Origin: Ruminococcus sp.
Lineage (GTDB): Bacteria; Bacillota; Clostridia; Oscillospirales; Ruminococcaceae
DNA length: 64,000 nucleotides
NCBI GenBank assembly: GCA_016290875.1
Contig: JAEEVL010000003.1
Span: forward strand, 121,538-185,537
Reading direction: 5' to 3'
Positions 42,662 to 51,084 of this stretch are shown here, piece by piece. Positions within the stretch are counted from its first letter, which is position 1. Each line of letters opens with the position of its first letter. The notes under the pieces are model-generated. The model made no database searches. It was not told the origin of the DNA and worked only from the letters and a program-made list of their open reading frames with translations. Position numbers and translations under genes: made by a program.

Positions 42662-42916
42662 TAAAAATGGTATAGTTACCCCACCACTCCCGTTGAATGC
42701 GGTTGTCGCGCAACGTGGAGCGAGTTGGGGGAATATATCAGAAGGCGAAAAACAGACAGTGTGGGGGACGGAAGTCGGTCCGAAAGACCGGCAAGCATAG
42801 CAAACGGCGTTTCGTTTGCCGCTGAAAACGGGAGAACCCGTGCCCCTTTTTGGTTTGCAGGAAAAAGGCTGGCGTCAAACCGCCCGCCATTCCACATCGG
42901 ACGGGCAGTGCCCGCC
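42662..42916 (+). other. Multi-hairpin GC-rich region (structured RNA or transfer-origin candidate)
   Basis: A G+C-rich block in AT-rich surroundings with at least four tight hairpins: CGGTC-CGAAA-GACCG (42776-42790), GCAAACG-GCGTTT-CGTTTGC (42800-42819), ACGGG-AGAA-CCCGT (42828-42841), CGGGC-AGT-GCCCG (42902-42914). ORFs on both strands through it lack ribosome sites and look spurious. The position before recombinase genes suggests a non-coding part of an integrative element; it could be an RNA, a transfer origin or a relic. Confidence 0.5.
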
Positions 42917-43098
42917 GGAATATCGGAACTTACAGTATTTGCAAATTGAGGTCAAAATAAGAAAACGAGAAAAATCTTGGGGTCAGAAAAAGAAAAAAAT
43001 ACAATTATCGCCTATGATTAGGGAGGTGTGACCGGAGTCAGAGAATCTTTTAAAACTGAATAGTAAGTTTGAAAAAGTGTGACGTGAAAGGAGTTCAT

Positions 43099-43254
43099 AT
43101 GAGATCTGAAACGAATGAAAAAGCTTTTTACGTTGACAAGAAGATGACCATAAAAGGACAAACCTTTGACGTAACGCTTGTTTTCAAATCTCCTGAGAAT
43201 TCGAGCGAGACCGTTGAGGACAAGATCAAAAATCTGATAAACGGCAGAAAATAG
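43099..43254 (+). CDS. TnpW-like small transposon protein
   Basis: A 51-residue protein (MRSETNEKAFYVDKKMTI ...) with AAGGAG upstream. Its ending, TLVFKSPENSSETVEDKIKNLI, and its place about 90 bp before a large serine recombinase match the TnpW proteins of Tn4451-like elements. The role of TnpW in those elements is not well defined; it may assist excision. The upstream in-frame codon at 43069 lacks a ribosome site. Confidence 0.65.
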   Translation: MRSETNEKAFYVDKKMTIKGQTFDVTLVFKSPENSSETVEDKIKNLINGRK

Positions 43255-43345
43255 GTCTGGACTTTCGAGCCGAGTAGTGATATACTGTTGGTGTATCCTA
43301 TTTGGTTTGATTCCCGGAACGAATACGTTCGGAACAGGAGGGCGC

Positions 43346-45001
43346 ATGAAAACAGAATCAAACACGAATAAAATAACAGCGCTGTATTGCCGTCTTAGTC
43401 AGGAAGATATGCGTGCAGGTGAATCACTGTCGATAGAGAATCAACGACTTATGTTGAAAGAGTACGCAGACAAAAACGACTTCCGCAACTGTCAGTACTA
43501 CATCGATGATGGTTACAGTGGAGTGGACAACACTCGCCCTGAGTATGTTCATATGCTTGATGATGTGCAGAATGGACTGGTTGGAACAGTAATTGTCAAA
43601 GACCAGTCAAGGCTTGGGCGCGATCATTTAGAAACCGACAGGCTCATGGAATTAGTATTCCCTGCATACGATGTACGCTTCATTGCTGTGACCGACAACG
43701 TTGATAGTGCAAACGGTATCAACGAAATGTCCGGCATAAAGAACTTGTTCAACGATATGTATGCTCGTGATTGCTCGAATAAGATAAGAGCTGTATTGAG
43801 AGCAAAGGGCGAACGCGGTGAACGTTTGGCAGCTTGGATAGCTTATGGTTACATGAGAGATCCGGACAACTCCAAACAGATAATACCCGATCCTGAGACG
43901 GCTCCTGTCGTCAAACATATCTTTGAAATGTATGCAAGCGGAATCGGCATCAAACGAATTTGTGGAACTCTTGAACGTGAACAAGTGCTGTCACCCAGTG
44001 TATATAATTACAGAAAAAACGGCAGCCGTGCGAGAAATCTTAAGCTCGACAAGCCTTATGCGTGGACTAATAACACCATACGAAAAATGCTTTCAAATCA
44101 AATCTACTGCGGAGATACAGTCAACTTTAAAACGTATTCAAAGTCCAACAAGCTGAAAAAGCGTATTAAGAATGCACCCGAAGATATGAAAGTATTCAAG
44201 AATACACACGAAGCAATCATCGACAGAGCAACATTTGACCTTGTGCAAAAGCACTTTGAAGGGAGAAGACGTGCTGACAAACGTGGTGAAATGGACAAAT
44301 ACGCTGGCTATCTTTACTGTGCTGAATGTGGTTCAAGAATGTATCGCAATCAATACAAAGCTCAAAAATGCGACAGCTACCGCTGCGGTCACTACGAAAA
44401 CCGAAAAAGCGACTGCACTTCACACTATATCCGTGAGCGAGTCCTTGATGAGATTATTCTAAGTTCTTTGAGAAGTGTGACGAAATATGCAAGAGAGCAT
44501 TCGGACGAGTTTTATACTGCTGCAATAAGAAACGGTGAGAATGAAGCTGCAAAAAATCTCCTAGAGTATGAAAAACTTAAAAGCGAGTATGAGTCAAAGA
44601 TCAAGCTGCTTGATAACGCTATAAGTATACTGTATATGGACAGGGCCTCCGGCAGGATAACTCCCGAACGCTATGATGTGCTTGCAGAAGGCTATGAAAA
44701 GGAGCAGCCGGAGCTAAAGACTAAGCTGGAATCTCTTGAGGCTCGGCTCAACGATTCAAGATTGTGTGAGAAGTGTATCCACGAATTCATCAACAAAGCT
44801 AAGCAGTATGTGAATATGCCGAAACTCACTCCGGAGCTCCTCAGAGCATTCATAAAGCGTATTGAAGTACACGAAAAGGAAGTCAAGCGTTCAAGAACCT
44901 GCGGTAATCACATAGTCGTATATTTCACATTCCAGCCGGACAAAGCAATAAAACTTGACAGCGAAATGTCTGAGCTTGGAATAACTGAGTTTGCGAAATG
45001 A
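43346..45001 (+). CDS. Large serine recombinase (TnpX-like)
   Basis: A 551-residue recombinase. Catalytic domain (about 8-155): nucleophile S18 in LYCRLSQEDM, then VIVKDQSRLGRDHLETDRLME with the family arginines. Recombinase domain (about 180-290): PYAWTNNTIRKMLSNQIYCGDTV. A zinc ribbon (CAECGSRMYRN ... CDSYRC ... C) is followed by a coiled coil and a C-terminal segment ending LGITEFAK. Such enzymes integrate and excise elements without host factors. AGGAGG places the start at 43346 rather than 43277. Apart from the TnpW-like gene and the winged-helix gene no other transposon functions are recognised, so the element is minimal or decayed. Confidence 0.93.
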   Translation: MKTESNTNKITALYCRLSQEDMRAGESLSIENQRLMLKEYADKNDFRNCQYYIDDGYSGVDNTRPEYVHMLDDVQNGLVGTVIVKDQSRLGRDHLETDRLMELVFPAYDVRFIAVTDNVDSANGINEMSGIKNLFNDMYARDCSNKIRAVLRAKGERGERLAAWIAYGYMRDPDNSKQIIPDPETAPVVKHIFEMYASGIGIKRICGTLEREQVLSPSVYNYRKNGSRARNLKLDKPYAWTNNTIRKMLSNQIYCGDTVNFKTYSKSNKLKKRIKNAPEDMKVFKNTHEAIIDRATFDLVQKHFEGRRRADKRGEMDKYAGYLYCAECGSRMYRNQYKAQKCDSYRCGHYENRKSDCTSHYIRERVLDEIILSSLRSVTKYAREHSDEFYTAAIRNGENEAAKNLLEYEKLKSEYESKIKLLDNAISILYMDRASGRITPERYDVLAEGYEKEQPELKTKLESLEARLNDSRLCEKCIHEFINKAKQYVNMPKLTPELLRAFIKRIEVHEKEVKRSRTCGNHIVVYFTFQPDKAIKLDSEMSELGITEFAK

Positions 45002-45032
45002 AAAAGTCTCCGAGGCTGACCTCCTCGGAGAC
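45001..45032 (-). terminator. Hairpin with minus-strand T-run
   Basis: GTCTCCGAGG / CCTCGGAGAC, 10-bp stem, 7-base loop; AAAAA on the plus side gives Ts on the minus strand. It can stop metG read-through. The following 45033-45135 contains only a pyrimidine-rich tract (CCCCCAGCCCCCTTCC). Confidence 0.65.
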
Positions 45033-45135
45033 AATACATACAAACTGCGTTAAGAACACTATACAGAAGAAAGGTTCTCCCCCAGCCCCCTTCCAAAGAC
45101 TTTATTCTTAGTTTTTCACGGGACGGTATAAAATT

Positions 45136-45171
45136 AACCGCTACTAATGCTAGTAGCGGTTTTGTTTTTAT
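45136..45171 (+). terminator. Terminator downstream of the recombinase
   Basis: AACCGCTACTA-ATGC-TAGTAGCGGTT, perfect 11-bp stem followed by a T-rich run. Confidence 0.88.
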
Positions 45172-45228
45172 TTCAGGAGCTTAATACCGTCACGTGAAAA
45201 ACCATGAGGAAAGTTTTAGGAAAGGAGT

Positions 45229-45297
45229 TTGAGGAAGAACCCTTTCTCAAAAGGGTTTTCCTCAATATGCCTCACAGTATTTCTATATGAGTACCAC
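45229..45297 (-). repeat. 69-bp island-border repeat, right copy
   Basis: Inverted relative to 35125-35193, with seven mismatches. Read on the minus strand it lies 20 bp after the metG stop, the same relative placement as the left copy after cysK, with the same nested hairpin. Confidence 0.8.
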
Positions 45298-45316
45298 CGT
45301 TATGAGCGCCTTTTTA

Positions 45317-47302
45317 TTATCTTACCTTTGAGCCGACAGGGATGCTGTCATCAACAAATATTACCTTAACGCCGTCGGGAGTATCAGCAGCGCAGATCAT
45401 GCCGTTGCTGTCAACACCGCGGAGCTTTACAGGCTTGAGGTTAGCAATAAGCTGGAGTTTCTTGCCGATGAGATCTTCCGGTGAGTAATACTGAGCGATA
45501 CCGGAAACTACCTGGCGTCCGCCCATACCGTCATCGAGCTGTAAGCAGAGGAGCTTGTCGGACTTCTTTACCTTTTCGCAGGCAATCACCTTTGCAACTC
45601 TTATCTCTACCTTTGCAAAGTCGTCGATAGTGATCTCGGGGGCAAGCTCTATCGGAGCAGCTTCGGCATCGCCTTTTTCCTCAGCAGAGAGCTTAGCCTG
45701 TGCAGCCTCCATATTCTTGCGGAGTATCTCGTTGAGCTCATCTATCTCCTTGTCAACATCGATTCTCGGGAAGAGTATCTCTCCCTTATGAACTGTGACA
45801 TTTGCCGGAAGAACATCGAATTTTCCGAGTTTCTCATACCTGATATCATCCTCTGAAGCCCCTATCTGCTCCCATACTTTAGGCATTGTGGATGGCATGA
45901 AAGGTGCAAGGAGTGCAGAGGTTATACGGATAGTCTCAAGCAGATTATAGAGAACTGCTGCAAGACGAGCCTTCTGTGAATCGTCCTTGCCGAGCTTCCA
46001 CGGCTCTGTCTCGTCGATGTACTTGTTTGCGCGGTCAACGACCTTGAAAATCTCCTCGAGAGCCTGCTTGATCTTTGTTTCATCAACGTACTTGTCAACT
46101 ACCGGGAGAAGTTCTGTAACAGCGCTTCTGAACTCGTCATCGAGAGGTGCGCTCTCACGCTCTGAAGGGATAGTGCCGCCGAAATACTTATCAACCATTG
46201 CAACTGTTCGGGAAACAAGGTTTCCGAAACCGTTGGCAAGATCGGAGTTGATACGGTTTATCATTATCTCATTTGAGAAAAGGCTGTCAGCGCCGAGAGC
46301 CATCTCACGGAGAATATGATATCTTATAGAGTCCTGACCGTATCTCTCACCGAGAACAAAAGGATCAACGACGTTTCCGAGAGATTTAGACATCTTCTCG
46401 CTCTCGCCGTTTTTGCCTGCCATAGTTATCCAGCCGTGAACAGCAAGGTGCTTCGGGAGCGGCAGGTCAAGAGCCATAAGCATTGCAGGCCATATGATAG
46501 CGTGGAAACGCATAATGTCCTTTGCTACCATGTGTACATCAGCCGGCCAGTATTTCTCATAGTCGCTGTGTGCTGAGTTCTCATAGCCGAGAGCTGTGAT
46601 ATAGTTTGAAAGTGCGTCTATCCATACATATACAACGTGCTTTTCGTCAAAGGATACCGGTACGCCCCATGTGAATGAAGTACGCGATACGCAGAGATCC
46701 TCGAGGCCGGGCTTGATGAAATTATTTACAAGCTCGGTAGCGCGTGTCTTCGGTCTGAGGTAGTCTGTCTCAAGAAGGAGCTTCTCTATGCGTTCTGCAA
46801 AGGGAGCCATCTTGAAGAAGTAAGCTTCTTCCTTTGCAAACTTGACAGGTCTGTGACACTCAGGACAGCAGCCGTTCGCGTCAAGCTGTGACTCAGTCCA
46901 GAAGCTCTCACAGGGAGTGCAGTACTTTCCTGAGTATTCGCCCTTATAGATATAACCCTTGTCATAAAGTGCCTTGAATATATTCTGAACTGCTTCAACG
47001 TGGTAATCGTCTGTTGTACGGATATATCTGTCGTAGGATATATTCATATATTTCCAGAGTTTCTTGAATTTGTCAACTATAACGTCAACGTACTCCTTGG
47101 GAGTTACGCCCTGTTCAGCGGCCTTCTGCTCTATTTTAAGGCCGTGTTCATCAGTACCGGTAAGAAACATTACATCGTATCCCTGCATTCGCTTGTAACG
47201 TGCTATCGAATCGCACGCAACGGTAGTATAACAATGACCGATATGCGGATCGCCTGAAGGATAATAGATAGGCGTTGTGATGTAAAAGGGTTTCTTTGAC
47301 AT
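45317..47302 (-). CDS. metG: Methionyl-tRNA synthetase
   Basis: A 661-residue class I synthetase. HIGH motif in SGDPHIGHCYTT; KMSKS in SEKMSKSLGNVVDPF; zinc-knuckle cysteines in YCTPCESFW and CCPECHRPVKF; anticodon-binding helices in the middle. The C-terminal 110 residues form a Trbp111/EMAP-like tRNA-binding domain (VEIRVAKVIACEKVKKSDKLL, RQVVSGIAQYY, LKPVKLRGVDSNGMIC), used for dimerisation. AGGAGA sets the ATG at 47302; the upstream frame to 47374 is not used. Cytoplasmic and essential. Confidence 0.96.
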   Translation of the reverse strand: MSKKPFYITTPIYYPSGDPHIGHCYTTVACDSIARYKRMQGYDVMFLTGTDEHGLKIEQKAAEQGVTPKEYVDVIVDKFKKLWKYMNISYDRYIRTTDDYHVEAVQNIFKALYDKGYIYKGEYSGKYCTPCESFWTESQLDANGCCPECHRPVKFAKEEAYFFKMAPFAERIEKLLLETDYLRPKTRATELVNNFIKPGLEDLCVSRTSFTWGVPVSFDEKHVVYVWIDALSNYITALGYENSAHSDYEKYWPADVHMVAKDIMRFHAIIWPAMLMALDLPLPKHLAVHGWITMAGKNGESEKMSKSLGNVVDPFVLGERYGQDSIRYHILREMALGADSLFSNEIMINRINSDLANGFGNLVSRTVAMVDKYFGGTIPSERESAPLDDEFRSAVTELLPVVDKYVDETKIKQALEEIFKVVDRANKYIDETEPWKLGKDDSQKARLAAVLYNLLETIRITSALLAPFMPSTMPKVWEQIGASEDDIRYEKLGKFDVLPANVTVHKGEILFPRIDVDKEIDELNEILRKNMEAAQAKLSAEEKGDAEAAPIELAPEITIDDFAKVEIRVAKVIACEKVKKSDKLLCLQLDDGMGGRQVVSGIAQYYSPEDLIGKKLQLIANLKPVKLRGVDSNGMICAADTPDGVKVIFVDDSIPVGSKVR

Positions 47303-47387
47303 TAATATCTCTCCTAACATTAGTGATATTCCTATTATACACCATTTTTTTCCTTTTGTCGAGAGGTATTCCACATTTTTTCAGAAA

Positions 47388-48293
47388 TCACCACAGCGAC
47401 AGCAGAAACGCCGCTCCTGTCATCAGCACAAGCACCGTCAGACAGCGGAAACGTCTGAACGCCGGGAGGAGCTCTCCGGCAAGGTGAACAGCTGCCGCTG
47501 ACTGTACAGCTATCGCAAACACTCCGTATACCGCAAATACTATCAGGAACAGCGAATCTATCCTCTGCGACGGTATAGGCTGTGAGAGATGTGCAGCTGT
47601 CACGAGCGGAAATTCCGCTATCGCCATTATATCTCCGGTAACGAGCACGGCTGTCAGTATCAGCACGGCACAGGCTGTCCCCTTTACTGCAAAGCATACC
47701 GCGGTATTTCGCACAAAACTGCCGCGGTTCAGTCCGAGCATCACGATATATCCGGCAATTCCTCCGCTCGCCCTCAGACCGCGTATGAACTCACCGCCGA
47801 AAGTCAGTCCACCGCCGGAAGCACTCAGCTTTTCCCAATCGTGAGCAGACAGAGCGCTCACAGCTACCACCGCAAGACACAGGACTCCGACTGCCGCCGC
47901 TATGACCGAAGCTCTTCCGAGTGCCTTTGCTCCGGCTGATGAGATATACAGGCACACAAGCGCGATAAGTCCCGAAACAGTGAGCTTTGCTCCAAGTCCG
48001 CCCGAACTCTCGAACGGGATATTAACAGCGCCGGAAGTTTTCCACTGCATTGTTAAAAGCGCTCCGCCCCATATAATTATCCACAAAAGAAGAACAGTCT
48101 CCGCCGCCTTTCCCGGCTTCCCTCCGCGGCGGTACAGGAGTGCAAAAGGCAGTACAGCTATCATCTGAACTGCCGAACCTGCGGCAAATCCGGCTGCCGT
48201 CACCGCTCCTATATCACCTGCCAGGCAAAGCAGCGCGAATACATCGCCTATGAACACCATAGCACAGAACTGTTTACCCGTTATACTATTCAT
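47388..48293 (-). CDS. Spore germination receptor subunit, GerAB/permease family
   Basis: A 301-residue protein with about ten TM helices and the layout of the amino-acid-permease-like B subunit of Ger receptors (SITGKQFCAMVFIGDVFALLC at the start; VAVSALSAHDWEKL between helices; ending in a TM segment). It is shorter than the usual 360 residues. Its start overlaps the end of the gerAA-like gene by 8 bp, so the two are translationally coupled. In spores the B subunit senses or binds the germinant. No C-subunit lipoprotein gene follows; metG is next. Confidence 0.78.
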   Translation of the reverse strand: MNSITGKQFCAMVFIGDVFALLCLAGDIGAVTAAGFAAGSAVQMIAVLPFALLYRRGGKPGKAAETVLLLWIIIWGGALLTMQWKTSGAVNIPFESSGGLGAKLTVSGLIALVCLYISSAGAKALGRASVIAAAVGVLCLAVVAVSALSAHDWEKLSASGGGLTFGGEFIRGLRASGGIAGYIVMLGLNRGSFVRNTAVCFAVKGTACAVLILTAVLVTGDIMAIAEFPLVTAAHLSQPIPSQRIDSLFLIVFAVYGVFAIAVQSAAAVHLAGELLPAFRRFRCLTVLVLMTGAAFLLSLW

Positions 48294-49734
48294 AGTATTC
48301 CTCCACCGTGAAGTCTCTCTCCTGCATTTTCCTCATATCAGTCCGGTAAGCCGTATCGCTCATGCCGCGCTTTCTGAAAGGCGACAGCGGCGCTGTATAC
48401 GGAAAGCCGTAGTCCTCGGTCGCGCAGATATTCACCAGCACAGCACACGCAAGCAGACTTATCCCGAAAAGTCCCAGCATACCGCCTGCAATAAGAAAAG
48501 CAAAACGAAGCACAGTCACCGCAGGATTGAGCTCCGGAACGACCAGTCCGCCGAGTACGGCAAGAGCAGTCATCGTCAGGAGCGGCGTGCTGACAAGGCC
48601 GGATTTCACAGCAGAATCGCCGATTATCAGTCCGCTGATTATGCTTACGGCTCCACCGGCAGGCTTAGGCAGACGGACTCCAGCTTCCCTTATCACCTCA
48701 TACATCAGCAGTACGAACAGAGACTCTGTCATTATCGACAGCGGAGCGCTCTTCTCTGCGTCCACAAGCAGCATAAACAGCGTTGTGTTGAGAAGTTCCG
48801 GGTGATACATCACTATCGCCGCATAGACCGCCGGCAGCAGCACCGACATAAGGAACGCCCCGTATTTCAGCCACCGCATAAACGTCGCATAGTACGGCTT
48901 GAAGGCGTAATCATCGAGTGTCTGAAAGCTCTCGCAGAAGAGCTTCGGTATCACTATTGCGAACGGCACTCCGTCAACGAGTATCGCTACCCTGCCCTCG
49001 ATCAGCTTTGAACAGAGAACGTCAGGGCGCTCGGTCACTCCGGTCGAGCTGAATATCTCGAAGCGGCGGTTCTCCACAAAAGGTCTGATGTAGCCGGTCG
49101 TTAGTATCGTTTCGAGCTTTATCCTGTCGAGTGAACGGCGTATCTCCGCCATAAGCCGCTTCGGCACACGGTCTTTCATATAGCATAGACACAGGTCTGT
49201 CTTGCTTTTTTCGCCTTTCTGCATCAGTTCCATAACAAGCCCGGGAGTTTTCAGTCTGCGGCGTATCTGCGACATATTCGTGCGGATAGTCTCCGTGAAT
49301 CCCTCGTGGGCGCCCATTATGTTGCCCTCACCGTCAGGCTCCTGAACTCCCCGTGACTGATAGCCCTGCACACCAAAACCGAGCGCTTCAGCAGCGCCTT
49401 CAGCAAAAAGGACAGCAAATCCGGAATGTATCAGTCGGAAAGCGCTTTCCAGGTCGCTCACAACAGGTCTGTCAACGGACAGGAGCAGTTCTTCTTTAAT
49501 ATAGTGAAAGAGCTCCTGCGCGTCATTTTTCTCCTCTATGCCGGTTATCGGCTCAAATATCAGCTCGGTTATCAGCGAAGCCGAGATCATCCCCTCACAG
49601 CACACCAGCGCACAGCTTATGCCGCCGGTAACGAATTCATTTATCAGTATATCCGATGAACCGCCGGACATTTGTCTGATACGAGCAATATCACAGCTCA
49701 GCGACGGCATTACAGCAGTTTTTCCTTCCTCCAT
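48286..49734 (-). CDS. Spore germination receptor subunit, GerAA family
   Basis: About 482 residues. The N-terminal soluble part has SSDILINEFVTGGISCALVCCEGM; then GVQGYQSRGVQEPDGEGNIMGAHEGFTETIRTN and LMQKGEKSKTDLCLCYMKD, which are hallmarks of GerA-family proteins. Four to five TM helices follow (about 290-445), including SIMTESLFVLLMYEVIREAGVRLPKP. It forms the A subunit of nutrient germinant receptors in the spore inner membrane. The start is the ATG at 49734 with GAGGTG upstream; TTG at 49737 also opens the frame. With spo0A in the same window, this suggests spore formation. Confidence 0.9.
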   Translation of the reverse strand: MEEGKTAVMPSLSCDIARIRQMSGGSSDILINEFVTGGISCALVCCEGMISASLITELIFEPITGIEEKNDAQELFHYIKEELLLSVDRPVVSDLESAFRLIHSGFAVLFAEGAAEALGFGVQGYQSRGVQEPDGEGNIMGAHEGFTETIRTNMSQIRRRLKTPGLVMELMQKGEKSKTDLCLCYMKDRVPKRLMAEIRRSLDRIKLETILTTGYIRPFVENRRFEIFSSTGVTERPDVLCSKLIEGRVAILVDGVPFAIVIPKLFCESFQTLDDYAFKPYYATFMRWLKYGAFLMSVLLPAVYAAIVMYHPELLNTTLFMLLVDAEKSAPLSIMTESLFVLLMYEVIREAGVRLPKPAGGAVSIISGLIIGDSAVKSGLVSTPLLTMTALAVLGGLVVPELNPAVTVLRFAFLIAGGMLGLFGISLLACAVLVNICATEDYGFPYTAPLSPFRKRGMSDTAYRTDMRKMQERDFTVEEYYE

Positions 49735-49901
49735 CAAATCACCTCTTTGTGATTATTCCACTAAATTGCGCTATTATCCGTATTGATTTTACTATTATGC
49801 TTTAATGATTTGCTTTAAGTTGAAATCCTGTTTGATTATTGCCTTTTTCCGCTATCAATATTGTCAAATTTTAACAAAGTTTTCTTTTGTTCAAAAAACT
49901 A

Positions 49902-49930
49902 TTGAAAAAATCATCACGTTATGCTATAAT
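49902..49930 (+). promoter_or_regulatory. Promoter of the SCIFF gene
   Basis: TTGAAA (49902-49907), 17-bp spacer, TATAAT (49925-49930), about 45 bases of leader with AGGGAGG before the ATG. Confidence 0.85.
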
Positions 49931-49983
49931 TATTTCATCAGTAATAGCGGCGAGGTCCGCATTTTTCAGGGAGGGTATTTTCT

Positions 49984-50121
49984 ATGAAGCACATTCAGAC
50001 TATCAACAAGGCTAATCTCAAGGAATCTGCTCAGAAGGGCGGCTGCGGTAAGTGCCAGGCTTCATGCCAGTCTGCTTGCAAGACATCTTGCACAGTTGCT
50101 AACCAGAAGTGCGAGAGATAA
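49984..50121 (+). CDS. scfA: SCIFF ranthipeptide precursor (six cysteines in forty-five residues)
   Basis: A 45-residue peptide with exactly six cysteines (C21, C24, C28, C32, C36, C43). It starts MKHIQTINKANLKESAQKGG and has the SCIFF core pattern CGKCQASCQSACKTSC. SCIFF peptides are near-universal in Clostridia and are modified by a radical SAM maturase that links cysteine sulfur to a neighbouring residue. The likely partner, scfB, is about 960 bp downstream instead of adjacent. A terminator follows directly. Its cellular role is still unclear, though links to quorum sensing have been proposed for some clostridial ranthipeptides. Confidence 0.95.
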   Translation: MKHIQTINKANLKESAQKGGCGKCQASCQSACKTSCTVANQKCER

Positions 50122-50151
50122 GTCGTTTTTTGTATTATTAGGCTAAGTCTG

Positions 50152-50189
50152 TTGAGGCGGTTGTTATACTCACCGCCTCAAATTTTTTA
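50152..50189 (+). terminator. Terminator after scfA
   Basis: TTGAGGCGGT / ACCGCCTCAA stem, about 10-base loop, then ATTTTTT. It would give a short abundant SCIFF transcript. Confidence 0.9.
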
Positions 50190-50227
50190 ATCTGATTGTA
50201 TTTTAAGTTTATACAGAAGGTGCAAAA

Positions 50228-51061
50228 ATGAGTATTATTCTTCCAGAAATGTTCGATATGAATTATGACAAACTGGTAAAGTATTTCCTTAAAAAAAACG
50301 GACACGCTAAATATGATTATTTTCATACTCCGGAATGTAAGTCCGTTAATAAAAAAAATTCTCGAACCAGTGAAGGGTTAGAGCTTCATCATATAGATGA
50401 AAACAAGTATCCCGAACTTAATGATCCTGCCTTCGCCCTTCATTCACCATTTGAATGTCAGAAAGCAAAACGTCTCGTTTATGTAAATGTCTTAGAACAT
50501 TTGCTTTTGCATATTAAGATTTATGAAGAGAACTGCTGGCTAAATAAAGCAACAGGCAAAAAAATTGAGACAACAACACCTGGAATTAAAAGAATCTCTA
50601 ATATAGCTAATGACTATTTTTCAGGGAATTATTCTGCTGGTGATTGGCGTGAAAACATGGCAAAAGTTATCATTAATGATTATGACGATTTTATTGCAGA
50701 ATTATATTACTATTTACAAATCGTATCAAAGTATTTTCCAAACGATAACTCGACGCTACAATCCGCATTAACCACGGTATCGCAGCATTACAATTCAAAT
50801 ATCTATAAAAACACTTTTTATGCGTTAACTTCTAAATTTCCCGAGTATACTTTTGCAGAACCAAAGACGCCTGTATTAAAAAAACTTAATCCTCCTTCAA
50901 ATGACATAACTTTTGAAATCGGAGAATATGTTGACCACCCATCATTTGGAAAAGGAAAAGTTTTATCTTTGGCAAATCCTTTTATAGAAGTCGATTTTGA
51001 GGAATACGGCGTAAAAAAACTTGCGTTAGCATTCGCAAAGTTAAAAAAAATATCTGAATAA
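50228..51061 (+). CDS. HNH-like protein with UvrD/PcrA-type C-terminal Tudor domain
   Basis: A 277-residue protein between scfA and scfB, more AT-rich than both. N-terminal part: LELHHIDENKYPELNDP (HH at 54-55), then KRLVYVNVLEHLLLH (90-95), a layout seen in HNH-type nucleases where the second His is a metal ligand. A helical middle (110-200) follows. The C-terminus (229-275), FEIGEYVDHPSFGKGKVL ... YGVKKLALAFAKLKKI, closely resembles the Tudor-like domain ending PcrA/UvrD helicases that contacts RNA polymerase. The combination is unfamiliar to me. Candidate roles are defence or a mobile-gene nuclease. It ends 23 bp before the scfB ATG. Confidence 0.7.
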   Translation: MSIILPEMFDMNYDKLVKYFLKKNGHAKYDYFHTPECKSVNKKNSRTSEGLELHHIDENKYPELNDPAFALHSPFECQKAKRLVYVNVLEHLLLHIKIYEENCWLNKATGKKIETTTPGIKRISNIANDYFSGNYSAGDWRENMAKVIINDYDDFIAELYYYLQIVSKYFPNDNSTLQSALTTVSQHYNSNIYKNTFYALTSKFPEYTFAEPKTPVLKKLNPPSNDITFEIGEYVDHPSFGKGKVLSLANPFIEVDFEEYGVKKLALAFAKLKKISE

Positions 51062-51084
51062 CGCAATCATGGAGGTTGTTTGAA

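Noticed and set aside
42676..43031. Overlapping ORFs on both strands in the hairpin region
   Set aside because: They have no ribosome sites, unnatural amino-acid composition, and pass through several perfect hairpins.
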